From Bacteroidales bacterium (lineage in GTDB: Bacteria; Bacteroidota; Bacteroidia; Bacteroidales; UBA1715): a stretch of DNA of 50,622 nucleotides. The first letter of the stretch is position 1. Every line of letters starts with the position of its first letter. Below, piece by piece: positions 44,173 to 50,622 of the stretch. Under the pieces are notes generated by a model. It was given only the letters and a program-made list of their open reading frames with translations. It made no database searches and was not told where the DNA came from. The stretch covers positions 1-50,622 of the forward strand of contig JAFXAU010000005.1 of NCBI GenBank assembly GCA_017516865.1, given 5' to 3'. The position numbers and the translations under genes were made by a program.

Positions 44173-45453
44173 ATGTCGTTTCACAAACGGTTGTTTCTGA
44201 TGTTGCTCACATTTTCGTGGGCGATTGTTCTCTGTTTTATCGGATACCAATACCTACGTGAGAAAGAGTATAAATTGGAGTTCTTGAATGTTCAACTGCA
44301 ACAATACAACCATCATTTGCTCGAAACCATAGAGGATGGACTGTCATATGAGGATTTTATCACAACGCACGACAAACCCTTTGATGAGCTCAGAATCTCG
44401 ATTGTCACACTCTCGGGTACTGTGGTTTATGATAATACTATATCGCTCGATTCGCTTGATAACCACCGTAATCGCCCCGAGGTGATAGATGCTTTGGCAA
44501 AAGGCGAGGGGTATAACATCAGCCGACACTCGTCAAGCGATGGGCGTGAATATTTCTACTCTGCTACAAGAGGGGAACGAGTCGTTGTCCGCACAGCCAT
44601 TCCATACTCCAACACTCTGCGAGACCTGTTAGCAACCGATTGGTCATTTCTTATTGTGATGATTTCTATTAGTCTTGCAATGAGCATAGTGGCATACTTT
44701 ACCACTCGTAAGCTCGGCAAAGATATTGAACGTGTAAATCGCTACGAGTCCGAACAAGAGAGAAATCGCCTGAAACGACAGCTCACAAATAATATTAACC
44801 ACGAGTTGAAAACACCGGTAGCATCTATTCAAGTATGCCTTGAAACATTGCTGTCAGGGATTGCATTGAGCGAGGAAAAACGGCAGAAACTTATCGAGAG
44901 ATGCTATGCCCACAACGACCGCTTACGCCGACTGCTTAATGATGTGTCGCTTATTACCCGAATGGAGGACGGGAGTGCACTTATCAACCGCAAAAAAGTG
45001 GTAATCAACGAGATAATAGATGAGATTGCAGAGGAGCTGGCTGTAATGCCCGAAGATGAACGCCTGAAGCTCCATACGGATTTTGGAGAGGAGGTTGTCG
45101 TGGATGGCAACCCTTCGTTAATTGGCTCTATCTTCCGCAATCTAACCGAAAATGCGATTGCCTACTCCGAGGGTAAAAATATCTATATTTCACTGCTTGA
45201 AAATTCCGAGAAGGCATGCCACATCCGCTTTGAGGATGATGGCAAGGGCGTTGAGCCAAAACATCTGCCACACCTCTTTGAACGATTCTACCGCGTGGAC
45301 AAGGGTCGCTCCCGCCAAAAGGGGGGCACAGGTCTCGGTCTTGCAATCGTAAAACATGCCGTTCAGTTCCACGGCGGCACAATCACCGCAACAAACCGCC
45401 CCAATGGCGGATTGAGGTTTGATTTTACCCTAAGCAAACACAATATAGCATAA
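44173..45453 (+). CDS. PhoR-like sensor histidine kinase
   Basis: The 426-residue membrane kinase has a first transmembrane helix (LMLLTFSWAIVLCFIGY, residues 9-25) and a periplasmic sensor of about 125 residues. The second helix is FLIVMISISLAMSIVAYFTT (about residues 155-180). HisKA has the phospho-accepting H210 in NNINHELKTPVASIQ. The HATPase domain shows NLTENAIAYS, DDGKGVEPKHL, FERFYRVDKGRSRQKGGTGL and GLAIV boxes. It starts one base after the response regulator stop. The signal sensed is unknown; the divergent Na/Pi transporter suggests phosphate. An RprX-like envelope-stress kinase is an alternative. Confidence 0.93.
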   Translation: MSFHKRLFLMLLTFSWAIVLCFIGYQYLREKEYKLEFLNVQLQQYNHHLLETIEDGLSYEDFITTHDKPFDELRISIVTLSGTVVYDNTISLDSLDNHRNRPEVIDALAKGEGYNISRHSSSDGREYFYSATRGERVVVRTAIPYSNTLRDLLATDWSFLIVMISISLAMSIVAYFTTRKLGKDIERVNRYESEQERNRLKRQLTNNINHELKTPVASIQVCLETLLSGIALSEEKRQKLIERCYAHNDRLRRLLNDVSLITRMEDGSALINRKKVVINEIIDEIAEELAVMPEDERLKLHTDFGEEVVVDGNPSLIGSIFRNLTENAIAYSEGKNIYISLLENSEKACHIRFEDDGKGVEPKHLPHLFERFYRVDKGRSRQKGGTGLGLAIVKHAVQFHGGTITATNRPNGGLRFDFTLSKHNIA

Positions 45454-45463
45454 GTCATAATAT

Positions 45464-45505
45464 AGCACTGGCAACCGTATTAAGTGGTCGCCAATGCTGT
45501 TTTTA
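45464..45505 (+). terminator. Probable terminator after the histidine kinase gene
   Basis: AGCACTGGCAACC (45464-45476) pairs, with two mismatches, with GGTCGCCAATGCT (45485-45497) and is followed by a GTTTTT run. On the opposite strand the same stem has only G-U pairs. Confidence 0.5.
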
Positions 45506-45642
45506 CATAAATTCCGTATTTCGTTCAGAAATTACCTCCGCACACTATATTATAAGATATTTTAAGATAATACGATTTTCATTCTCGTAAAAAGGAATGA
45601 CTCAGGAATGAATAGTTCTGAATTTTCGAAAAATTCTCAAAC

Positions 45643-45679
45643 CTGTGCATTGTTTTGGCATACCATATTTTTATTTTTG
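45643..45679 (+). promoter_or_regulatory. Shared dyad/TTTG element, copy D (WYL regulator gene)
   Basis: TGTGC (45644-45648) - N9 - GCATA, read within CTGTGCATTGTTTTGGCATA-CC (45643-45664), is followed by 11 nt and TTTGT (45676-45680). The ATG at 45700 is 20 nt downstream. Spacing is identical to copies A, B and C, which lie 24-28 kb away. A WYL-type regulator downstream invites autoregulation as a model. Confidence 0.65.
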
Positions 45680-45699
45680 TCTAAAAAAATAGTTGAGGT

Positions 45700-46620
45700 A
45701 TGTCGAAAAATCTTCTAAACAAGTATGCATGGTTGGTAGAAACCATCTATAATTCCAACGGAATTACGCTGAGTGAATTACAGGAAAAATGGCGTGAAAA
45801 CGATTTGAGCATGGGCGAAGACCTCCCTCGCCGCACGTTTCATAATTGGTGTACAGCCGCACAGGAAATGTTCGGTGTGAATATTGAATGCGATGTGAGG
45901 GGCGGTTATCGTTATTATATTTCGAACGAAGAGGAAATTAAGCAGGGCGGATTGCGTTCATGGCTGTTGCAGACGCTTTCGGTGAGCAATATGCTTATGA
46001 ATAATCAAACCTTGAAAGACCGCATTTTGTTGGAAACAGTACCTTCGGGACAAAAATTTCTTACAACAATCCTCGATGCTATGAGAAACAACAATATGAT
46101 AAAAGTTTCGTACCATAGTTTTTGGAAAGATGAAGAAAAAATTTATTCCTTGCAGCCGTATTGTGTCAAGCTATTCAAACAGCGTTGGTATTTGCTTGCC
46201 GTCAATCCTTATTTTGAAAAACCTGCTCCGTTTGTTTACGCTCTTGACCGTATGAATGCCGTTTCACCGCTAACCGACGAGAAGTTTTTCGTGCCGACGG
46301 ATTTTAATGCCACGGAGTTTTTTGACTCATTTTATGGCATTATCATTTCGCCAAACAAAGTGGAAAAAGTTCGCCTGAAAGTATCTTCTGGACAGGCGAA
46401 TTACCTTCGGTCGCTGCCGCTTCATAAAACACAGAAGGAAGTTGAACGAAACGATGAATATAGTATTTTTGAATTACGGATTCGTCCTGAATTTGACTTT
46501 CAGCAAGAAATTCTGTCACAGATACCCGATGTGGAAGTTTTGGAACCTACGTGGCTTCGTGATGAAATTGTTGGAAAAGTGGATGAAATGTGGAACACAT
46601 ATAAAAACAACGTGAAATGA
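45700..46620 (+). CDS. WYL-domain transcriptional regulator
   Basis: The 306-residue protein has an N-terminal winged-helix-like region (NKYAWLVETIYNSNGITLSE, then RRTFHNWCTAAQEMFGVNIE). A WYL domain follows (about residues 125-205: MIKVSYHSF and VKLFKQRWYLLAVNPYF), and then a WCX-like C-terminal domain (VRLKVSSGQANYLRSLPLH). WYL proteins are ligand-responsive regulators, often of DNA-damage or phage-defence genes. It carries an upstream copy of the dyad/TTTG element and overlaps the next gene, a DEDDh exonuclease, by ATGA. The protein is therefore a candidate regulator of that element set, which is inference. Confidence 0.9.
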   Translation: MSKNLLNKYAWLVETIYNSNGITLSELQEKWRENDLSMGEDLPRRTFHNWCTAAQEMFGVNIECDVRGGYRYYISNEEEIKQGGLRSWLLQTLSVSNMLMNNQTLKDRILLETVPSGQKFLTTILDAMRNNNMIKVSYHSFWKDEEKIYSLQPYCVKLFKQRWYLLAVNPYFEKPAPFVYALDRMNAVSPLTDEKFFVPTDFNATEFFDSFYGIIISPNKVEKVRLKVSSGQANYLRSLPLHKTQKEVERNDEYSIFELRIRPEFDFQQEILSQIPDVEVLEPTWLRDEIVGKVDEMWNTYKNNVK

Positions 46621-47111
46621 AAGATTTTGCAGCAATAGATTTCGAAACGGCAAACAACTGTCGCACAAGCGTTTGTAGCGTTGGCGTGGTGATAGTGAAG
46701 AACGGCGAGATTGTCGATACGTTTTATTCGCTCATCAAGCCTGAGCCGAATTATTACATATACTGGAACACGCAGGTCCACGGACTTACCCGTGCCGATA
46801 CTGAAAATGCGCTGATTTTCCCCGATGTGTGGAAGCAGATTGAACCGAAGATTCAAGGTTTGCCGTTGGTCGCACACAACAAGATGTTCGACGAAGGTTG
46901 CTTGCGGGCTGTGTTCCAATGTTACCAGATGGATTATCCCGATTACACGTTTTATTGCACGTGCATAGCTTCACGGCGACATTTTGGCAAAACGCTTCCC
47001 AACCACCAGCTACACACCGTGTCGGCAGCTTGTGGCTACATTCTCGAAAATCACCATCACGCCCTTGCCGATGCCGAGGCTTGTGCATGGATTGCGAGGA
47101 AGATATTGTGA
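46617..47111 (+). CDS. DnaQ-like 3'-5' exonuclease (DEDDh)
   Basis: The 164-residue protein is a compact DEDDh exonuclease. The Exo I motif is AAIDFETAN (D, E near residues 7-9), Exo II is LVAHNKMFDEGCL (Asp near residue 83), and Exo III is HHALADAEACAWIA (His-x4-Asp near residue 150). Such proteins proofread or degrade single-stranded DNA, or trim RNA. It lies directly after the WYL regulator (4-bp overlap) and before recA. Its length fits stand-alone exonucleases of the DnaQ superfamily. Confidence 0.9.
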   Translation: MKDFAAIDFETANNCRTSVCSVGVVIVKNGEIVDTFYSLIKPEPNYYIYWNTQVHGLTRADTENALIFPDVWKQIEPKIQGLPLVAHNKMFDEGCLRAVFQCYQMDYPDYTFYCTCIASRRHFGKTLPNHQLHTVSAACGYILENHHHALADAEACAWIARKIL

Positions 47112-47165
47112 AATGATGTCGTTCAAAGATTTCTTTTACCTTACGTGGAATTCTAATTTTTTTTC

Positions 47166-47173
47166 TAATTTTG
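47166..47173 (+). promoter_or_regulatory. -7 box (TAATTTTG) of recA
   Basis: TAATTTTG fits TAnnTTTG and lies 16 bp before the recA ATG. No SOS (LexA) box of a known type is evident in the preceding 80 bp. Confidence 0.65.
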
Positions 47174-47189
47174 CAAAAAAATATTAATC

Positions 47190-48209
47190 ATGGCAGAAGC
47201 ACAAGACATTAATGCTATCAAAGCAGAAAAATTAAAGGCGTTGAAATTGACGCTGGACAAGATTGACAAGTCGTATGGCAAGGGGGCTATTATGAAACTT
47301 GGCGATCATGTAGTTGAAAATCTTCCGTGCATATCGTCGGGTTCTCTCGGCTTGGATATGGCTTTGGGTATCGGTGGATATCCGCGGGGGAGAGTTATTG
47401 AAATTTACGGTCCTGAATCTTCAGGTAAGACGACGTTGGCGATTCATGCAATTGCCGAAGCTCAGAAAAACGGCGGTTTGGCTGCATTTATCGATGCAGA
47501 ACACGCATTCGACCGTTTCTATGCTGAAAATCTCGGCGTAGATGTGGACAATCTCTACATTTCTCAACCCGACAATGGTGAGCAGGCGTTGGAAATTGCC
47601 GATCAGCTGATTCGCTCCGGAGCAATCGACATTATTGTTATAGACTCTGTTGCCGCATTGACTCCGAAAGCGGAAATCGAAGGCGACATGGGCGATTCGA
47701 AGATGGGGTTGCATGCACGACTGATGTCGCAGGCGTTGCGTAAATTGACGAGCGTGATAGACAAGACAAGCACGACGGTGATTTTTATCAACCAATTGCG
47801 CGATAAACTTGGCGTTATGTTCGGAAATCCAGAAACAACAACGGGTGGTAATGCGTTGAAATATTACGCATCGGTTCGCCTTGACGTTCGTCGCGTTGGT
47901 CAAATAAAAGACGGCGACAGTGTGGTAGGAAACAGAACACGCGTGAAAGTTGTGAAAAACAAGGTTGCACCTCCATTCCGTAGCACGGAATTCGATATTA
48001 TGTTCGGCGAAGGAGTTTCTAAAATCGGCGAAATTATCGACATGGGTGTGGAATTGAACGTGATAAAGAAAAGCGGCTCGTGGTTCAGTTATGGCGAAAC
48101 TAAATTGGCTCAAGGACGTGACGCTGTTAAGGCGCTGTTAAAGGATAATGATGAACTCCGCGAGGAGATAGAAGCAAAAATCCGCGAGATTTTAGAAGCG
48201 AAGAATTAA
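47190..48209 (+). CDS. recA: Recombinase RecA
   Basis: The 339-residue protein has the Walker A motif GPESSGKTT near residue 70 and the L1/L2 region with [36 protein letters not shown] is present, and the C-terminus is normal. RecA coats single-stranded DNA to drive homologous recombination and repair. No intein is present. The gene is preceded by its own promoter and followed by a weak terminator. Confidence 0.99.
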   Translation: MAEAQDINAIKAEKLKALKLTLDKIDKSYGKGAIMKLGDHVVENLPCISSGSLGLDMALGIGGYPRGRVIEIYGPESSGKTTLAIHAIAEAQKNGGLAAFIDAEHAFDRFYAENLGVDVDNLYISQPDNGEQALEIADQLIRSGAIDIIVIDSVAALTPKAEIEGDMGDSKMGLHARLMSQALRKLTSVIDKTSTTVIFINQLRDKLGVMFGNPETTTGGNALKYYASVRLDVRRVGQIKDGDSVVGNRTRVKVVKNKVAPPFRSTEFDIMFGEGVSKIGEIIDMGVELNVIKKSGSWFSYGETKLAQGRDAVKALLKDNDELREEIEAKIREILEAKN

Positions 48210-48222
48210 TTATTGTAGTTTG

Positions 48223-48259
48223 AAAGGCGTTACATCTGCTGTCTTTTAGAAGCCTTTTT
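48223..48259 (+). terminator. Weak terminator after recA
   Basis: AAAGGC at 48223-48228 pairs with GCCTTT at 48252-48257 and is followed by TTTT, with a long loop. A second 7-bp hairpin (GAACAGA/TCTGTTC, 48281-48298) sits just before the helicase ATG. Confidence 0.45.
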
Positions 48260-48309
48260 GTGTGTAATTCCTTTCCGTAAGAACAGACGTTTCTGTTCGG
48301 GTTTTATAT

Positions 48310-50223
48310 ATGGATTTATACACAGAAGGTGGCTTGCTGTCAAATGAAGTTTTGCAAGCCATAAAGGAGATGGGTTTTGAAAAACCCACAGACATTCAGA
48401 GTCAGGCGATTCCTTTCTTATTGCAGGAAAATCGCGATTTAATCGGATTAGCACAAACGGGAACGGGAAAAACGGCAGCTTTCGGGTTGCCGTTGATTTC
48501 GCAGTTGGATTACGGAAAAAATATTCCGCAGGCGTTGGTGATTTGTCCCACGCGTGAATTGTGTCTTCAAATCGAACGTGATTTGACGAATTACGGAAAA
48601 TATCTTCCGTTGCAGACTGTTGCCGTGTACGGCGGTGCCGACATTATTCGTCAAATTAAGAAGATTCAGGCGGGAGTGCATATTGTTGTCGCTACTCCGG
48701 GGCGACTTGTCGATATTATCAAGCGTAAAAAGGTTGATTTGTCGCAGGTGCGTAATCTTGTTCTTGACGAAGCGGACGAAATGCTCGACATGGGCTTCCA
48801 AGAAGATTTGGACGCAATTTTGGAACAGACTCCGAAGGAAAAACGTACGTTGCTATTTTCAGCAACCATGCCGAACGAAGTTCGTAGAATCGCGTCGAAC
48901 TATATGAACGATCCGTTCGAAATTACAGTCGGGACAAAGAATTCGGGTGCGGTTACTGTTTCGCATCACGCCTATGTGGTGAGCTCGAAGAACCGCTATA
49001 TTGCACTGAAACGTATTGCAGATTTTTATCCCGATATTTATGGAATTGTTTTCTGCCGTACCCGTGAAGAGACCAAGGAGGTTGCCGAAAAATTGATGGC
49101 GGACGGCTATAATGCCGATGCGCTTCATGGCGATTTGTCGCAGGCTCAGCGTGATTATGTGATGAAAAAATTCCGTAACAAGAATTTGAACATGTTGGTT
49201 GCCACCGACGTTGCCGCACGCGGTCTCGATGTTCACGATTTGACGCACGTTATCAATTACTCCATCCCCGACGATTTGGAAACGTACACGCACCGAAGCG
49301 GTCGTACGGGTAGAGCAGGGAAGGAGGGAATCTCCATTCTTATAGCAAATCTTCGTGAGAAAGGAAAACTCAAGAGAATTGAGCAAATAATAAAAAAGAA
49401 GATTGAGATAAAGAAAGTTCCTGGCGGACAAGAAATTTGCGCTGTTCAGTTGAAAGGTCTGATTCAAAAAGTGCTTTCGACCGAGGTGAACGACGAAAAA
49501 ATCAGCGAATTGCTTGCTCCGATTATGCCACAGTTTGCAGAAATGTCGGCCGAGGAGATTTTGAAACGTTTTGTGTCGTTCGAAGTGAACCGCATTTTGG
49601 AATATTACGAAAACGCACAGGATATAAATCTTGACGTTGAAAAAGAAAATGAACGTCGTAGAACTTTGAGCGAACGTAACCACGAACGCAACGAGCGTCG
49701 TCGTCGTGAACGCGAACGCGACAGAGGCGAGCGTAGTTATGATAGCCGTGACGAACGTTCTCGTGAACGGAGAGATAGGGGAGGCGACCGCCGCGACCGT
49801 CGTGGAAGAGTTGATTCGGGAACAGAATATACCCGTTTCTTTATGAACATTGGTAAACGTGAACAACTTGACCAAGGTAAACTGCTGAAACTCTTGAACG
49901 AACATGCCAACGACCGTGATATTCACTATGGCTCAATCGACATTATGCGTTCGTTCTCGTTCTTCGAAGTTGAATCGAAATATACAGACAAAGTCTTACG
50001 CAGTTTGGCGAATGCAACATACGACGGATTGCCTGTTTCAGTGCAGGTGGCACAATCTACAGGTCCGGCAATGTCGGAAGGAGGCGATTCTCGCCGTGAC
50101 GGCCGCAGAGATTTCCGTCGTCGTGAAGATATTCGTGGAGGAAAAGATTTTGGCAGAAGCCGCCGTGACAGAGAACGCCGTTTCGACCGCGACAGAGGTA
50201 ATCACAAAGGTAGACGGAAATAA
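48310..50223 (+). CDS. DEAD-box RNA helicase with C-terminal RNA-binding domain
   Basis: The 637-residue protein shows all helicase motifs. The Q motif is PTDIQSQAIPFLL, I is AQTGTGKT (about residues 48-55), Ia is PTRELCLQ, Ib TPGRL, II DEAD, III SAT, and VI HRSGRTGRAG. After the core comes a coiled, Arg/Glu-rich spacer (about 455-505, dense RRRERERDRGERS). A DbpA/CsdA-type RRM-like domain runs about 510-595 (RFFMNIGKREQLDQGKLLKL), and a basic RRDGRRDFRRRE tail ends the protein. The likely role is RNA remodelling or ribosome assembly, as in DeaD/CsdA. It is followed by a strong terminator. Confidence 0.95.
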   Translation: MDLYTEGGLLSNEVLQAIKEMGFEKPTDIQSQAIPFLLQENRDLIGLAQTGTGKTAAFGLPLISQLDYGKNIPQALVICPTRELCLQIERDLTNYGKYLPLQTVAVYGGADIIRQIKKIQAGVHIVVATPGRLVDIIKRKKVDLSQVRNLVLDEADEMLDMGFQEDLDAILEQTPKEKRTLLFSATMPNEVRRIASNYMNDPFEITVGTKNSGAVTVSHHAYVVSSKNRYIALKRIADFYPDIYGIVFCRTREETKEVAEKLMADGYNADALHGDLSQAQRDYVMKKFRNKNLNMLVATDVAARGLDVHDLTHVINYSIPDDLETYTHRSGRTGRAGKEGISILIANLREKGKLKRIEQIIKKKIEIKKVPGGQEICAVQLKGLIQKVLSTEVNDEKISELLAPIMPQFAEMSAEEILKRFVSFEVNRILEYYENAQDINLDVEKENERRRTLSERNHERNERRRRERERDRGERSYDSRDERSRERRDRGGDRRDRRGRVDSGTEYTRFFMNIGKREQLDQGKLLKLLNEHANDRDIHYGSIDIMRSFSFFEVESKYTDKVLRSLANATYDGLPVSVQVAQSTGPAMSEGGDSRRDGRRDFRRREDIRGGKDFGRSRRDRERRFDRDRGNHKGRRK

Positions 50224-50237
50224 TTTCCTCACATTAC

Positions 50238-50273
50238 AAAAAAGACAAATGATGAAAATCATTTGTCTTTTTT
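50238..50273. terminator. Perfect 16-bp terminator hairpin with GAAA loop
   Basis: AAAAAAGACAAATGAT (50238-50253), loop GAAA, then the exact complement at 50258-50273 ending in TTTTTT. The A-tract/T-tract symmetry makes it work in both directions, so it could also stop transcription from the IS side. Confidence 0.9.
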
Positions 50274-50359
50274 GTTTCAACTCTCAACTTTCGTCTCTCT
50301 ATAATACTCCCCAAATTTAGGACAGCGAGTTAAGAGTAAAAAAAATTAAATTTGCTGTC

Positions 50360-50515
50360 ATGAAGACAAAAAGAAAATTCTGTGCGGAATTCAAGGCAAA
50401 AGTTGCATTGGAGGCCGTGAAAGGTCAGATGACGTTGGCGGAGCTGTCAACGAAGTACGAAATCAACCAGAACCAAATCTGCAAGTGGAAGCAGGAGTTG
50501 CTGAAGAATGCGTGA
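50360..50515 (+). pseudogene. IS3-family OrfA fragment (transposase HTH)
   Basis: The 51-codon ORF matches the N-terminus of IS3-family OrfA. KFCAEFKAKVALEAVKGQ is followed by TLAELSTKYEINQNQICKWK, the HTH region, and then a premature TGA. Normal OrfA proteins are about 90-120 residues. Confidence 0.75.
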
Positions 50516-50520
50516 CGAGG

Positions 50521-50616
50521 ATGCGTGTGGAACTGAACAGGCGTGGTTTTGAGGTCGGAGACAAGAAAGTTCGCAGGATGATGGGCGTAATGGGGATCAT
50601 TTGTATATATTTGTAG
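50521..50616 (+). pseudogene. IS3-family OrfB fragment
   Basis: Thirty-one codons (ELNRRGFEVGDKKVRRMMGV within) match the HTH_21-like segment of OrfB transposases (usually ...RRGFxVxxKKVRRLM...GI). They begin 5 bp after the truncated OrfA and end at TAG. An internal deletion has removed the start of OrfB, and the DDE catalytic domain is absent. The tail contains a TATATTTG box (50606-50613) that might drive the gene beyond the window. Confidence 0.65.
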
Positions 50617-50622
50617 AAAGAA

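Larger units (their letters stand above)
50303..50616 (+). mobile_element. Degraded IS3-family insertion sequence
   Basis: An IS3-like left end (ACTCCCCAAATTTAGGACAG, about 50306-50325) precedes an orfA-like helix-turn-helix ORF and a fragment of an orfB-like transposase. Nearly all of orfB is missing between them, so the element is a remnant. The exact right boundary is uncertain and may lie just beyond the window. Confidence 0.7.

Noticed and set aside
47421..48113. A 230-codon minus-strand open frame across recA
   Set aside because: It is antisense to an intact recA, has no family resemblance and no promoter box, and is explained by recA codon bias.
48859..49926. A 355-codon open frame on the minus strand across the DEAD-box helicase gene
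   Set aside because: It lies fully antisense to a clear helicase with all motifs. Its composition is the mirror of Arg/Asp-rich coding sequence, and it has no promoter or recognisable domain.

Overview
The window reads as a chromosome segment from an anaerobic member of the Bacteroidota, most likely order Bacteroidales. The evidence is a SprA-type type IX secretion (T9SS) translocon, two secreted proteins with T9SS C-terminal sorting domains, a DUF4270 lipoprotein, a Porin_10-like protein, an HU-CCDC81-type protein, a flavodiiron protein, and many promoters of the Bacteroidota kind (-7 box TAnnTTTG, almost no Shine-Dalgarno sequences). No tRNA, rRNA or CRISPR array was seen.

Layout. 1-1.5 kb: a T9SS cargo gene bracketed by two 112-bp direct repeats. 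1.5-6.8 kb: rluD, gapA with a strong terminator, then a polyprenyl glycosylphosphotransferase overlapping a Wzi/RemB-like outer-membrane protein (surface polysaccharide). 6.9-10.7 kb: a CAP-domain lipoprotein, an HU-like protein interrupted by a frameshift at an A10 run, and the overlapping pair ygiQ-like/Nudix. 10.7-16.7 kb: a tight five-gene operon (short GT5 glycogen-synthase-like protein, DUF4270 lipoprotein, glmS, GT9 transferase, ribF). 16.8-17.9 kb: fprA. 18-22.6 kb: an accessory block of AAA ATPase, orphan helical protein, PD-(D/E)XK nuclease, zincin-like protein and PLD-like nuclease. 22.6-25.2 kb: divergent mqnC and M17 leucyl aminopeptidase. 25.3-36.1 kb: pdxA-ruvA-sprA-porin operon. 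36.1-39.9 kb: a TSUP permease, a repeat-bearing lipoprotein and a T9SS-targeted GH9 glycanase. 39.9-46.6 kb: a second accessory stretch with an XRE regulator, two possible microproteins, a UDG-like protein, a MITE-like hairpin element, a Na/Pi cotransporter divergent from an OmpR/PhoR-type two-component system, and a WYL regulator with a DEDDh exonuclease. 47.2-50.2 kb: recA and a DEAD-box RNA helicase. The window ends in a decayed IS3-family element.

How the genes connect. SprA is the export pore for proteins such as the GH9 enzyme and the first gene's product, so the window holds both the secretion route and two of its likely cargoes. The glycosylphosphotransferase/Wzi pair, GlmS and the GT9 protein feed the cell envelope.

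Most noteworthy signals. (1) A shared bipartite upstream element, a TGTGC-N9-GCAyA dyad followed 11-12 nt later by TTTGT, lies at the same position before four unrelated accessory genes (AAA ATPase, orphan 156-aa protein, zincin, WYL regulator). It suggests a small dedicated regulon that may be defence-related. (2) A canonical A-AAA-AAG slippery site in the HU-like gene would, by -1 frameshifting, attach a 78-residue tail with a transmembrane helix. (3) A perfect 11-bp-periodic direct repeat resembling a Pho box lies between the phosphate transporter and the two-component system.
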